Assembly (NCBI GenBank): GCA_007258455.2
Contig: VDFB02000001.1
Coordinates: 12,194,754-12,258,753 of the forward strand
DNA length: 64,000 nt
Direction of reading: 5' to 3'
Origin: Sequoia sempervirens
Lineage: Eukaryota; Streptophyta; Pinopsida; Cupressales; Cupressaceae
The notes under the pieces are model-generated. The model worked only from the letters and a program-made list of their open reading frames with translations. It did no database searches and had not been told where the DNA came from. Shown here piece by piece: positions 49,491 through 60,977 of the stretch. Every line of letters starts with the position of its first letter. Position 1 is the stretch's first letter. The position numbers and the translations under genes are program-made.

Positions 49491-50796
49491 GATAGCAATC
49501 GATATCTTTAGATATTGAGTAGTCAGGAGACTTGAGGTAGTAGATTGCTGAGCAATATCATAGATTATTGAGTTGAGTTGATCATATTAAGCATTGAAAT
49601 ATAAGAAATTGTTAAAGGCAACAATGGGCAAAACAAAATTGATATTTTTTGTAGTACTTCAAGTGTCTCGTACCCTTTTTTGTATTAGAATATTTAATAA
49701 TATTATTTAAGGTGGGCCCAATAATTTCTCATTTTTGGGTAACTTGAGAATATTATTATAATTAAAATAAAAGGCATTTTTGAATACTAGTACTAAAATA
49801 AAAGTATTTTTAAATACTTAAAATAAAAAATTAAATTAAATTAAAATTAAAAAATAGTTTTAAATAGTTGTAGGGAAATTTAGAACCCAAGGGCCTAATT
49901 TGAAAAGGGCATAGCAAGGAGGTGCATATCTTCATTTGAAAAGCATTCAAGTTATTTTATTGCATACAATTTTCAGATTTGAGCAGTTTGTTCAATCTAG
50001 GGCATCAAAGGATGAAAGCAATTGCTTCTAATCTCTAGAGTTTCCATCCATGAATCACAATTGTGCAGATTTGTGGGGAATTTGGAGATATTTTCAGTTT
50101 GTTATAGTGTCGTTATAGTGGCACTACAATGTTTTTGCAAGTAAATGCCATCTTTTGTTGCCAAAGTACGACTGAGGATTTTAGGTGGATTGCCAGAATT
50201 TATGTCGAGTTTTTTGGGTAGCAACTAGGACAGATATGATCTATTTGCATCACCCAAGCTAGCCGCCACATTTGGAGGAGAAAAGTAAAAAATCAGTATT
50301 TTGGTATTAACTCAAACATTCCAGCTGATGCCCTATATCAATTCAATCATCATTAGCAGGATAAAGAGGAGCGCTACCTTTGGGAGAAAGAAAAGTAATT
50401 ATTTTGAACATTTTGGAGAGGATTCCAAGTCAGGTCTGAGTGATCAGCACTCTTGGTGAAACCCCACAGCCGTCACACCTCATTGGAGTGAATAAAAATT
50501 TAACAAATAAGAAATTGTCATTATTGAAGGGCTTTCAGTGCTGCCGTTACCCTATCCCAACCATCAGTATTCAGCAAGTGGAGCGTCAAACCTTCTTGGA
50601 GTTGGGAATTAATAGTTACCAGCCAGATCTAGGGTTATTACAGCCAAGCATTGGGATTTCAGTCATTAAAGACGCTGCCGTACGGAAGCTTACACACCAG
50701 TGTCATCATTAATTGCTGTAGGGATTCCGTACAGGATCTACTGGCTTATTCATTGCTGGTTCCAACTTTATTTGGATGAATACCATCCTGGGAATT
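49491..50796. other. No gene seen; AT-rich, possibly LTR-derived
   Basis: TGTCTCGTACCC at 49666 could be an LTR 5' end, followed by AT-rich short repeats like those after 947, but no 3' end or target duplication was found. The frame at 50440-50712 has no recognised domain. Confidence 0.3.
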
Positions 50797-50880
50797 GTCT
50801 ATGCAGCCCTCAAAACAGTATCTTTATTTTTAATTAATTAATAATTACAGTCAAATGTTCATTTTGAGGTCTGCATAGAC
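50797..50880. repeat. Foldback: 19-bp arms, 46-base loop
   Basis: Left arm GTCTATGCAGCCCTCAAAA (50797-50815) and right arm TTTTGAGGTCTGCATAGAC (50862-50880) are inverted copies with one mismatch. Confidence 0.8.
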
Positions 50881-51422
50881 ATTGCCACCATCCTTGGGAG
50901 GTGTCATTGCATCCTATAGAGACATTAAGGGCTGTATGAACCACATTAATTGCCACATTTTCTGCTGTATCTACTGTGAGTGGTTTTGCATTATAAATTC
51001 TGAAATTACTTGTCACAGCTCTGTCAATCAAAAACATTACATTTACTGTCATCAAATAATTCCAGTTTGAAGGGTTTATATACAGCTGTACATACATTTC
51101 TAGCAAAATACTTGCTGCTTTTTTGCTCATCCATTGGCACAAGGGATTGTATCAGCGTTACCCTAGTTTCCAGCTTGCTGTTTAGTTTGCTTTTTGTTCA
51201 AAATATCTAGAAAATAAGAAAAAAATCAGAAAAGTACAGACATTATAATTGGAGACATTACATGAAGATGTCAAAAAGGTGGCCATCTTGCTTTCTGGTA
51301 ATATTTTGTGCTCTGTAACATGGTAGAAGATCCCAAAATAACTATCTAAAAGCGTAAAACTCAATTATGGTAGTTCACCAATGATATTAGAAGAATCACT
51401 TGTTATCTATTTAAAAAAGGTG

Positions 51423-51513
51423 CATAAGTCTTGGTCTAAGAATGTCATTGGACAGAATGTGCAATAAGTCTTGGTCTTACAATGCCATTGAGAAAATGTG
51501 CACAAGACTTATG
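51423..51513. repeat. Small mixed direct and inverted repeat
   Basis: CATAAGTCTTG (51423-51433) and CAAGACTTATG (51503-51513) are perfect inverted copies. A second AATAAGTCTTGGTCT lies between them. Confidence 0.65.
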
Positions 51514-52861
51514 TCATGGAGAATAAACTGAAATAAATGTTTTATATTGTTCAAAGATATTTTTGGATTTTATAAAATATTTCTGCCTTTTAAAATGAAA
51601 TGAAGAAGATTACGTTAATTTGGCCTGTCAGGGGTCTTCGTCTTGGGTCAATTTAATTTGGTGGTAAAAAAGTTATTTGTGTTAAACTATTGAAAATTTA
51701 ATGTCAAACATATTTTATTTTTATATATGTTGATTTTTTTAAAATTTTGGTTTTTGTTATTATTAGTTTTTCTGGTTGTTTTTAATTTAGTTTAAAAATA
51801 AAATAAAAAATTTGATGTCAATAAAAGTTTATTGGATCATTTAAATTTTATGGAAGTCTCGAACTCTTATATTTTATATTTGATGCTAAAGCATTTCTTT
51901 TTTGGAAAGACATCCTAAATGTGAAAATTAAGTAAGGATAAAATGTATGCTCTTAAAAACATGAAGGTAAAATGTACTACTAACAAATCCTAGTAAGAAG
52001 CTTGGAGGTAAAAAATATTATATTAATATTGTAAGGTGTTTGCATGTTAAGTGGGTCCCATTGAGTTAAATTTTATAAAAATTAAATTAAAAAGTTCAAA
52101 AAACCCTTTAATTATTTAACATAAACAAATGATTGTGTAGTAACGGTAAATCTAATCAATGAACATGTTTAACTTAAACAACATTATATGCCCCCAAAAT
52201 TATTGTCAATAGAGAAAAATTATAGGGGGTGAAAAGTGCAAAGCATATGTTGCATCCCCCCTTCTCTCCATCTACAAACAAAATCTACAAACAAATGGTG
52301 TTTATGTGCTAAGTGGGTCTCTTGTCCTATAATAATTACCAACATAATCAAAATGAATGTCATTAATGATTACTTTTCATTCAAGTCATTATATCTTGTT
52401 CAATCGTCAACAAAGCTAAAGTACAAAGATGTGTCACACTTTATGAGCACTAATCCAATTTTTAAATTTGAATTATTGGAAAGTGGTATAGGTATGTGTT
52501 TTGAATATTGAAATGATGTAAACTATTAAAATGTGTAATTTTTTAGTATATTTTATGTTTGTATATTTTATTTTTTATTTTTAAATTAAAAAATTATTTG
52601 AATATAATTTTTTTTATAAATTTCCACTACAATTTTGTTACGCATGAAAAATGAAGTTACATGAGATGTCAATCTATATATAATAAATTTTATTATTTTT
52701 CTTTCAAAATTTGTGTATTCATAATTTGAAACTTTAGTGCATGAATATGTTTTTTTATAATTTTGATAAATATATATTTTTTAATTTTAATTTTGATTAT
52801 TTATCTAAAATATAAAACAAATCATGCCATCTTGATATAGATTTTTTTTAATTTTTACATA
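51514..52861. other. No gene seen; very AT-rich
   Basis: AT-rich spacer into which the LINE at 52862 was inserted. Confidence 0.5.
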
Positions 52862-54667
52862 GTGCTAGTGGTGTTTGGAATGAAAAGAGGTAAAGCCCCG
52901 GGACCAGATGGGTTTCCTATAGAGTTCTTTCAAGCCTTTTGGGAGATTGTCAAGATGGATCTCTTTGATGTGGTGCAGGAATCCTTTAACAATAAACAGA
53001 TGCTTAAGGCTTTGAATGCAACTTTCCTTTCTCTCATCCCAAAGAAGGAAGAAGCTAACTCCCTGAATCTCTTTAGACCTATTGCTTTGTGCAATGTGAT
53101 GTACAAAATAATTACAAAAGTGATAGCTGAACGGTTAAAGCCATGGCTTAGTAACCTAATCTCTGAGGAGCAAGGGGGCTTTGTTACTGGACGACAAATT
53201 TTGGATGGGGTTATCATAGCGGCTGAAGCTATGCACTCTATGGCTGCCTCTAAGGAAAAAGCTATGTTCATAAAGCTGGACATGGCCAAAGCTTATGATA
53301 GGGTCAGATGGAGCTTTTTGCAGAAAGTTTTACAGGCCTTTGGTTTTGGACAGGCGTGGATCAGCTGGGTTATGAGCTGCATAACTTCACCTTCTTTTGC
53401 TGTCCTGATTAATGGTGAACCTTCTGACTTATTTGGTGCGGCCAGAGGCCTTAGGCAAGGGGATCCTCTCTCCCCTTACCTTTTCATCCTGTTGGCTGAA
53501 GGGTTGGGAAGACTTATTAAGTCTCAAGTTAGCCAGGGAGGGATTCAGGGTTGGAAGTGGGGGCATGGCATTCCTCCTTCTTCCCACCTCCAATTTGTGG
53601 ATGATACGTCTTTGATGGGTGTCGCAAGAATTCAGGAGGCAGCTAGTTTCCGAAAAGCTTTGGATATTTATGTGAAAGCCTCAGGACAAAAGATTAATGA
53701 AGAAAAGTCACAAATCTTCTTCTTCAATACCCCCGCTTCTATTCAAGCTCGAATTGCCCATATCTTGAGGTTTCAAATTGGAACGCTTCTTGTGGTGTAT
53801 CTTGGCATCCCTCTTTCAGACCAAAGGCTTTCGAGGGGTGTGTGGCAAGATATTTTAGATAAGCTTCGAAGTAAGGTGAGTCATTGGACTCACCGTTGGC
53901 TCTCAACTGCTGGCAGAATGACTCTTTTGAAGTCTGTGATCCAAGCCCTTCCTATCTATAGGTGTCTTGTGCAGTCAGCCCCTGCTGGTTTCATTAAGGA
54001 TTTTGATGCCCTTTCAAGGCAATTTTTATGGACGGGTAATCTGCTTTCCTCAAAATGGAGTTTGGTCAAATGGGATTGTGTGTGCAGATCAAAGCAGGAT
54101 GGTGGCCTTGGTTTGAGGAATACGAGCTTGAACGGTTGGGCTCTTGCTGCTAAGCTTTTTTGGAGATGGTGCATAAGCCAAGATCAAGGATGGGCAAAAA
54201 TCCTTAATGTTAAGTATCTTGGTGGGGTGAATGGGAAAGATGTACCAAGGTACAACTTGTCTGGAAGGGGGTCCATGATCTGGGAGACTTTGAAGAAAGG
54301 GGCACTGTTAGTTAAAAATGGTCTTTTTTGGATTTGCAATAGCGGTTCAAATGCCCTATTTTGGGAGGATTCTTGGGATGGCTTTCCTCCTATTTTATCT
54401 CAATACCCTCACCTTCAACCTTTATGTGATAGTTTCCTTGCAGCAGGATGGAGTAAGGTTGAGGATTTTAAGGTGTTTTTAAGGGTGGGGCGGGGAGAGG
54501 TTGCCAGATGGAAAGAGCCCGTTGAATGGCCTCCCGGGGGTTCTGAGGGAGAGAGAGAGACTCTTGCTAAGATTCTTGCTGGCAGAGGGTGTAACTCTTT
54601 AAGAGGAGATGATACCCTCGCTTGGGGACCCAATCCAAAAGGGAAGTTCTCAGTTGCCTCAGGTTAG
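52862..54667 (+). pseudogene. LINE ORF2: reverse transcriptase part
   Basis: Open for 601 codons; the first codon (GTG) is simply where the truncated element begins. Residues count from there: GPDGFP 14-19, LIPKKE, FRPIALCN, KLDMAKAYDR with the catalytic Asp at 140, RGLRQGDPLSPYLF, then LQFVDDTSL with Asp 247-248 as the metal-binding pair (Val where Ala is usual), YLGIPL and the thumb W-x-x-RWLSTAGRMTLLKS. A TAG at 54665-54667 ends it within GKFSVASG; the frame is open on both sides of this stop, so a single nonsense change is likely. Confidence 0.88.
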
Positions 54668-55310
54668 CAAGAGTTGGAAAGACAAAATTTTGACAGGATT
54701 GACAGTCCTTGGTGGAAGCATGTTTGGAATAAGTCAGCTTGGCCCAAGTGCAACTTTTTCTTATGGCTTGTGGTTCAGAATAAATGTCTTACCTGGGAGA
54801 ATCTTCAGAAGAGGGGCTTTCATGGGCCTTCTATCTATACTTTATGTCATCAGAGCGAAGAATCCAGTTCGCATCTCTTCTTCCAATGTTCTTTCACCAG
54901 GATCATTTGGCATTGGTGGTGGGAAGCTTGGGAGCATTCTTGTATTCATGCTCACTCTTTGGTGGAGTTTTGGAATAGCCTGGGTAGACCCCCTTCTAAG
55001 ACCTCCTTTTTGGAGGTGGCTTGGGGTATTGGTCCAGGATTTATTATCTGGCAGGTGTGGTTGGAAAGGAACCGTAGGATTTTCCAGGATAAGCCAAAGA
55101 GGGTACAACAGGTGTGGTTGCAAATAATAAACATGCTACAGGAGACTCTTGCTGCGAAGTGTGATCTCTCGGAGGATATTGCTCCTAGAGATGTGCAGGT
55201 GGTCCAAAAGTTGAATATTCTATGTGCTGATTCTAGTGGTGCTCTTGGGAAGATACAACAGAGCAGAAGCAGGAAAGCTAAAAGGAAGGTTAATAGGGAA
55301 GGAAAGTGGT
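54668..55310 (+). pseudogene. LINE ORF2: zf-RVT region
   Basis: Same frame as the RT part, after the stop. It contains WNKSAWPKCNFFLWLVVQNK, LTWENLQKRG and CHQSEESSSHLFFQC, the zinc-binding module of plant LINE ORF2 (C-x-x-x-E-x-x-x-HLFFxC; the first Cys position of the usual C-x2-C is Leu here). Then IWQVWLERNRRIF and a basic linker (SRSRKAKRKVNREGK). Confidence 0.8.
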
Positions 55311-55812
55311 CCCCCCCCTTTTTGGGACTCTCAAGATCAATACGAATGGGTCTTCTAGGGGAAATCCCGGGCATGCTGGGGTTGGAGGAATTGGCAGGGA
55401 CAGCTCGGGTAAGGTTATTTTCTTTTTCTCTGAATATAAAGGGATTCAAACCAATAATTACATGGAGGCACTTGCTGTCCTCATGGCTCTTGAAAGAGGC
55501 TGTGCTCTAGGATGGAGCAAGATTATCTGCGAGTCTGACTCTCAGGTGGTAGTGGATATGTTGAATTTGCAAAGGATGGAAGATGTGGATTGGCATCTGG
55601 CAGTGGTGGGGAGACAAATTCTTAGGTTGAGCTCTTCTTTGGATGTTGTCTCTTTTTGCTATGTTCCTCGTGAGTGGAATAAGACTGTTGATTGCCTGGC
55701 TAAGTGGGCTTCTGATCGTGGAGAGGGATGGAGGATGGGAGATTGGACTCACTTGCCTCCAGAATGTGCTTTGGATCTTGAGAGTCTTGTCAAGGAAGAT
55801 ATGGATGGTTAG
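55311..55812 (+). pseudogene. LINE ORF2: RNase H domain, frameshifted
   Basis: The frame changes at the eight-C run 55311-55318. After it: LKINTNGSSRGNPGHAG, NNYMEALAVLMALE, IICESDSQVVVDML and VPREWNKTVDCLAKWAS. This is the archaeal-like or plant-type RNase H at the C-terminus of plant L1 ORF2. The first catalytic Asp (usually N-T-D-G) is Asn here; the Glu and the two later Asp are kept. The protein ends at 55812. Confidence 0.85.
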
Positions 55813-55935
55813 TCGTGCCCCCTTTGGGGGTTATTTCTTCTGGTGTTGTGTTCTCTTTTGGGCCCTTGGCCCCTACTCTTTGTACTTTGTTGGTTGATTC
55901 AATAAATTTTTACCCCTTTTTCTAAAAAAAAATAT
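55813..55935 (+). other. LINE 3' UTR and A-tail
   Basis: Non-coding text with CCCCTTTGGGGG, TTCAATAAATTTTTACCCC and a terminal CTAAAAAAAAA at about 55922-55932. Confidence 0.6.
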
Positions 55936-57140
55936 TTAAATATTTAAATATATATTTTTTATATTTAAAAAAAAAAGTTATTTACATGACTAGGAGTTGT
56001 TTAAACATCAAGTTTTTCAATTAGTTTATTTTTCGATAAATTGGCTTCAAAATGGTGCTATATATGAAGTTATCTAACAAGTTTAGTTGGAAAAGTTGTG
56101 GACATATATTACTTAGAATGAATTTTATTAGATCATATGTAGATTTAGTTGTGATGATAACTTGACCGAAAGTGTGACATGGCTTTGTACTTTTACCTAG
56201 TATGCAATGCCTTATAAACCACCCATGTCTCACAATTGGCCCAATTTTGTATTTATAAAATGTTGCATACCATGAAAGATTTTGCTAATGAGAAAAGAAA
56301 CTAAAAGGCAAGATGTCCAACAACAAATATATAGCACTACTCGTCTTGTATTTGTATTAAAACTTGCAAGACAATATAGAATCCTCTTGTGCTATCAATG
56401 AGGCATTCAAATCAGTGTTTGAGTAATTTTGGCAATTTGTACCAATTGAAAAGCAACATTCTATTTCATCCCATCCCAAGTGCTCTATATATAGGCAACA
56501 ATTGACAAAAATATTAGTATTTTTTTTAATTAACGCACCCAAGTGAGGCTTCCCATAGTTAATAAATATCTTTTGAAATGACCTTTAATCAATTATGATA
56601 TTTATGATTGCATATTATCTTCATGTGACCCACCCACATATGTTAAGTACATTTTCCAAATGACAACAAATTCTAAAGAAAATATATTGCAACCCAAATA
56701 TGTGGCATCCTAGCCTAAGGTGGAGAACAACTTTATAAAATATTTCATTTTATTCAAGGTTTACAAAACCTTTTAGAATAGTTATGCAAATATGTAGATG
56801 TTGCAATTGTGGAGTCGTCTTAGTAGGGATAAAACTAGAAAACATCGAAAATTAATAAAAAATAGGTGGAAGGTAGATTTTGGCAATCGGGGAAGGAATT
56901 GGCCCAACAAAATGACTAAATTAATGTTAAAACATACTACACAGTTGACACTAAAGTGTGTGCAACACATAGATTAGAAATTTTAAAAGAGGTAATTTCC
57001 AACTTTGCATAGTAAAATTTGCTAAAAAAACCTATAATTTTTAGGTTTTATTTCATATAATGAGCCTTTGGGTACAAACACAAACCCACATAGATCAACA
57101 AACTCACTTTCTAAGTGAAAATGCATTTTTTTCCATCAAC
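55936..57140. other. No gene seen
   Basis: AT-rich spacer between the LINE and the SINE target site. Confidence 0.45.
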
Positions 57141-57156
57141 AAGTTTAATTGTAGAT

Positions 57157-57384
57157 ACGTCGCTGATAAGGGCGTGGTTTTGTGGTCAAGTTGCTTGGTT
57201 GTAGTGATGACCACCAGGGTTCAAACCCTCGCTGGGCTAAAGTGCTTGTAGACCTTATGCCTTTGTTGGGCCATTGTGTTCGTGGGTTTGGTAGTAACTT
57301 GTGGTTTCTTGTACCCAGTTCATAGCTCCGGTCAAAAGTGTTTACCCCTAATAATATAGGTGCATTGCACCTTTAAAAAATAAG
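57157..57384 (+). mobile_element. tRNA-derived SINE, 228 bp
   Basis: Flanked by a perfect 16-bp target duplication, AAGTTTAATTGTAGAT, at 57141-57156 and 57385-57400. The head contains an A-box-like GTGGTCAAGTTGCTTGG (about 57181) and a B box GGTTCAAACCC (57219-57229) in tRNA-like spacing, so a pol III internal promoter is inferred. The body ends with AGGTGCATTGCACCT (57358-57372), a 7-bp hairpin, then an A-rich tail. SINEs are copied by LINE machinery in trans; which LINE served is not known. Long perfect target duplications point to a fairly recent insertion. Confidence 0.85.
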
Positions 57385-57400
57385 AAGTTTAATTGTAGAT

Positions 57401-57974
57401 CAAATGTTGAAAAATACCTTTAATCTTAAACTAATGCCCCTAACAAGAGGTTATGTCCTACTTAAGTGGACTTGTTTAACTTACACCATCTCAACATGAA
57501 TAAATAGTAACACTAGTAGGACCATGGAAAAGTTAGTTTGGACCTTCAATAGGTTGGCTTCATAACATCTATTATTTAGATTTCCTTTCTTTTTCCACCC
57601 ATATTTGTAGATTCTAACAAAATTGACATTTAAATAACTACCAATGATTGCCATATTGGTGTTATAATATCTAGGACTTTATTAGCTTGCACCCTCATGA
57701 AACACATAAGTGTTAACTTAGTATAGAATATCTACAAGGAGTTAAAGTGGCAAGTAAATTATGAATAACACTAACCCTCACCTATGTAAATAGTTATATC
57801 ATCCTCACTCACATAAACTAGTACAAAAACTAACCTTACTATCATAATAGTTGTTGATTACCACACCAAAAAATAGTACACAATAACAAGCACAAACAAA
57901 ACTAGAAACAACATCAATAACAATCACTAGGACTAGGGATGGCTAGGCGGGAGAGAGGATTTGAATTTCCTGGG
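57401..57974. other. No gene seen
   Basis: AT-rich spacer. The LINE 5' UTR may begin near 57935, where composition changes. Confidence 0.4.
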
Positions 57975-57983
57975 TAGCAATGG

Positions 57984-59391
57984 GTGGCTAGTTCGAAAGA
58001 TGTTGGTTCTGGACTAGGGGATGGCCCTTTTGGGGACACGGTAGGCGAGAATGCAGACGAGGAAAAGGAGGGAGCAGTGTTTGAGGACTGGGGCCCAAAG
58101 AAAGGCGGGGATCCAAGTGGAAAGGTCGCATCTGAAGGTAAGTGTACCCCTAACTCTTCTTTGAAGGATGGGGCTTGTGGGTCTAGGTGCCTTGGAAATC
58201 AGGTTGAGGACAATCCTCTTAGGGATCATCCATGGGAGGATTCTAAGAAGAAGTGGGTTTCACTTTTCAGAACTAAGTTGGTTGGAAAATCAATTTTCCC
58301 CCCGGTTAGTAATATCTCTTCCCCAGAAAGCGGGAAGTTTACCATTCTGATTCTAAATCCTGTAATAGACCATAACGTATCTCTAATGGAGTTGTCACTA
58401 ATTGGCAAGTTTATGGGTCCACGACCAAATATTGAGGTGGTCAGGGACTTTGTGAAGAAGAGATGGAGAGTCAAAGGACAAGTAGAGGTTGCGGCTCTAC
58501 CTAAAGGTTTCTTCTCTTTTTCTTTTTCTTGTGAAGAAAATAAAACTGCAGTTTTGTGTGGTGGCCCTTGGGTTATTGGTAAGTCATCTCTGGCTATTAG
58601 GAAGTGGTCTCCAAAAATGAATTTCTCGGATGTTGCCTTTGAGGCAGTACTGGTTTGGGTGCGCTTACTTGGGTTACCACTGGAGTTTTGGAACGAGGAT
58701 GTGTTTAGAGGGATTGCCAGCTCCTTTGGGGAACTTTTATCCATTGATGCTATGACTTCATCCAGAAAGAGGCTAGTATTTGCTAGAATATGTGTGGGGG
58801 TTACCCAGTCCGCAGATCTCCCCTCGTCGATTGAGATAGTTTCAAAACTTGGAAAATGGACTCAGAATGTAGAGTTTGAGACTCTACCCTTTGTGTGTTT
58901 TACTTGCAAAAAAGTTGGGCATTGGGCGATGAAATGCCCGAATAATAAGCCTAAACCCAATGAGAAAGTGGCTCCTAAGGAGACTAAGATGTGGAAGGTT
59001 AAATCGGTGTCGATGGAGAAGCCTTAGGAGGAAGAGAAAAGTGTTGATTTATTTAAGGACATAAAGTTAGTGGAGAGTGTAATTTTAGCCCGGAAAAAAG
59101 GAAAGATGAGGACTCTTGCAAAGGATTTGATAATCTTGCAAATTCTGAAAGCGAGACTAAAGACCCTGAAAGAGCAAAGGGTGATTTGAGAACCAAGGCT
59201 TCCCAGGAGGAGGATGAAAGAGCAGGAGAGATGGATGAAAAGCAGAATGAGATCCTGTACGTTATCCCAGATTCAGTAACAGATAGTCTGGAGGACACTT
59301 CCCGCTCACACCAGAGCTTGGAAAGGGGGGCAGAGGTCTTTGAGAGGTTAGGGGAGTCTAACTCTCCTAGTCATGTTGAGCTACAAAGCTC
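57984..59391 (+). pseudogene. LINE ORF1, 5' part (DUF4283 and CCHC knuckle)
   Basis: Open 57984-59027, 347 residues. The first codon is GTG (GTG GCT AGT) just after an in-frame TAG at 57975-57977, so the original ATG has probably changed to GTG. Residues about 115-225 are DUF4283-like (LIGKFMGPRPNIEVV, KRWRVKGQVEV, LPKGFFSFSFS, GGPWVIGKSSLAIRKW), followed by VRLLGLPLEFWNE. The knuckle FVCFTCKKVGHWAMKCP is C-x2-C-x4-H-x4-C. After the stop at 59025-59027 and a frameshift near 59085 the acidic tail continues (SESETKDPERAKGDLR, ILYVIPDSVTDSLEDTS) to the TRIM insertion. ORF1 proteins bind LINE RNA. Confidence 0.85.
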
Positions 59392-59557
59392 TATTAAAAT
59401 AATATCTTTCTATTTTTGACATTAATGGTCATCTCATTGATGTTTCTAACTTTGTCCTTAGTAAATGATTGTTTCTTTTAGAAACATCGTATTTTGTAAT
59501 CTATTTAAGGAACATTCGTTCCTCTGATTAATGCACAACAACATCGATTCTGTAACA
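59392..59557 (+). repeat. 5' LTR of TRIM-like element
   Basis: Begins TATTAAAATAATATC and ends GATTCTGTAACA. A TATA-like TATTTAA lies at about 59503-59509. It contains the small perfect inverted repeat GTTTCT-TTT-AGAAAC. Confidence 0.9.
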
Positions 59558-59570
59558 TGGTATCAGAGCA
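59558..59570 (+). promoter_or_regulatory. Primer-binding site, initiator Met tRNA type
   Basis: TGGTATCAGAGCA abuts the 5' LTR with no gap; the sequence matches the usual plant Met-tRNA primer site. Confidence 0.85.
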
Positions 59571-60970
59571 GTAAAAATATTTTTTTCGAAATTTTTTTAA
59601 TAATTTCATTTTGAAATTATTTCAGTTTGTAATTTTTTCGAAAAATCTGGGACTGTTCTTCTGGTTTGAAATCGAAGGGCATCATTCGAAAATTATTTTT
59701 TGGATAATTTTTCGTGGCTTATCTGAAAATTTCGTGGCTGTGCTCGCGTGTTCGCGTGTTCGTGGGTTTGTGTTTGTGGCCAGTTCGTGAGAATTAGTGT
59801 CTGGAAGTTGTGGCCGCGCGTTTCTTCTCTGCAATTTGAAGCACGCATTTCTTCTCTGCATCCTCTTCTACTCGCGATTTGTGGGTTCTTTGAGGCCGCA
59901 TTTTTTTGTTTCAAGCCCGCGAACTTCTTCTGGCTGCGTTTTTGTCGGAAGTTTTGACAGAGGACGCGATTTTCATCCTTTCAGACGCGTTTTTTTTTTT
60001 CAGACGCCTTTGTGCTTGATTCGTGGTGCCTTCTTGCTCGTGTTCGAGCCACTTCTGGTTGTCATTGGCAACGCCTAGGGTTCTTATCTCTATTTGCCAC
60101 GAGTTTGTGCGGATTTCAAGCCATTTTCTGCATTTTTTTCAGAATTTTCAAAGTTGTTTTGCACTGTTTTTCTGAAAATGTGACCTGCGGCTAGGGTTTT
60201 GCGAAAATCTCTTGTGTTTCAAGTCCAATTTTTTTTTCGATCACAGATTCTTGGTGGGTTTTTTGAGAGCTCAACTGGGTTGGTCTCCGAATTTTCTAGG
60301 TGCATCGTTTTTCGTGCCTCAGTTTTTGTGCAACTTTATTCTGGCGGCTAGGGTTTCAAACCCTCTGTTTTTTGAAGCCGACAATCGATGTCTTGGGTTT
60401 TTAAATATTTTTTTGTCCCGTAAAAGAAAAAAAAAATCTGTCTTCTGGGTTCCGGGAGGGTTTATAATTTTGTCCTCAAAAATTAAGAGTTTTTCTCCTG
60501 TCAGGGTTTCTGTCATTCAGGAGGGCTCTCTAGTTTTTACCATTTTTTCCGAAAAAATGATGATTTGTAATCTTGGGTTTGGCGATTTTTTCCTCAAAAA
60601 TCGTGGTTTGGTGTAGTTAGTCTTTTGGTCGCAGTTGGGGTGAACATCTGCACATCTAGCTTCTTGCAGTCTGTTCTGGGGCGTCATGCTCATCTGCAGA
60701 AGATTGGAGGGTTTGCTGATTTTTCCTCAAAATCGTAGCAGCTGTTCTCGGTATGTCTCTGGTTACAGGGAGGGATAGTTTTCCAACTTCAGGTTGGACG
60801 GTTGGTGTTGTTATTTCCAGAAGTTCTGCAGTTTCTGGGAGGGTTGGTGGCAGAATCCTCTCAAGTGGCAAAGTCAGTGGCAGGCTCTTGTTTTTTGTTG
60901 CAGCAACGTTCTGAGATGAAGGGGGCACCCTTCTCTGTTATCTTTCGGTAGTTAGAATGATGACCATTAA

Positions 60971-60977
60971 GGGAGGG
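60971..60977 (+). promoter_or_regulatory. Polypurine tract of TRIM-like element
   Basis: GGGAGGG (preceded by TTAA) immediately precedes the 3' LTR, where plus-strand priming is expected. Confidence 0.75.

Larger units (their letters stand above)
52862..55935 (+). mobile_element. 5'-truncated plant L1-type LINE
   Basis: Starts inside ORF2 just before the RT GPDG block; ORF1 and endonuclease are absent, as is usual for 5'-truncated LINE insertions. It continues through RT, zf-RVT and RNase H to a 3' UTR with AATAAA-like text and a short A-run at about 55925. Base composition is clearly GC-richer than the flanks. A target duplication could not be fixed because both flanks are extremely AT-rich. 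It is the best-preserved LINE here, with one nonsense codon and one frameshift visible. Confidence 0.88.

Noticed and set aside
50440..50712. 90-codon open frame
   Set aside because: No recognisable domain, and it lies in LTR-like text.
52840..55990. Target duplication of the LINE at 52862
   Set aside because: Only a weak TTTACAT match between very AT-rich flanks; not distinguishable from chance.
57170..57245. Possible tRNA gene
   Set aside because: The A and B boxes are present but the cloverleaf does not close, and the segment lies inside a SINE with a target duplication.
59748..60928. Several open frames inside the TRIM-like element
   Set aside because: No gag, protease or other motif, and overlapping frames on both strands; treated as non-coding interior.
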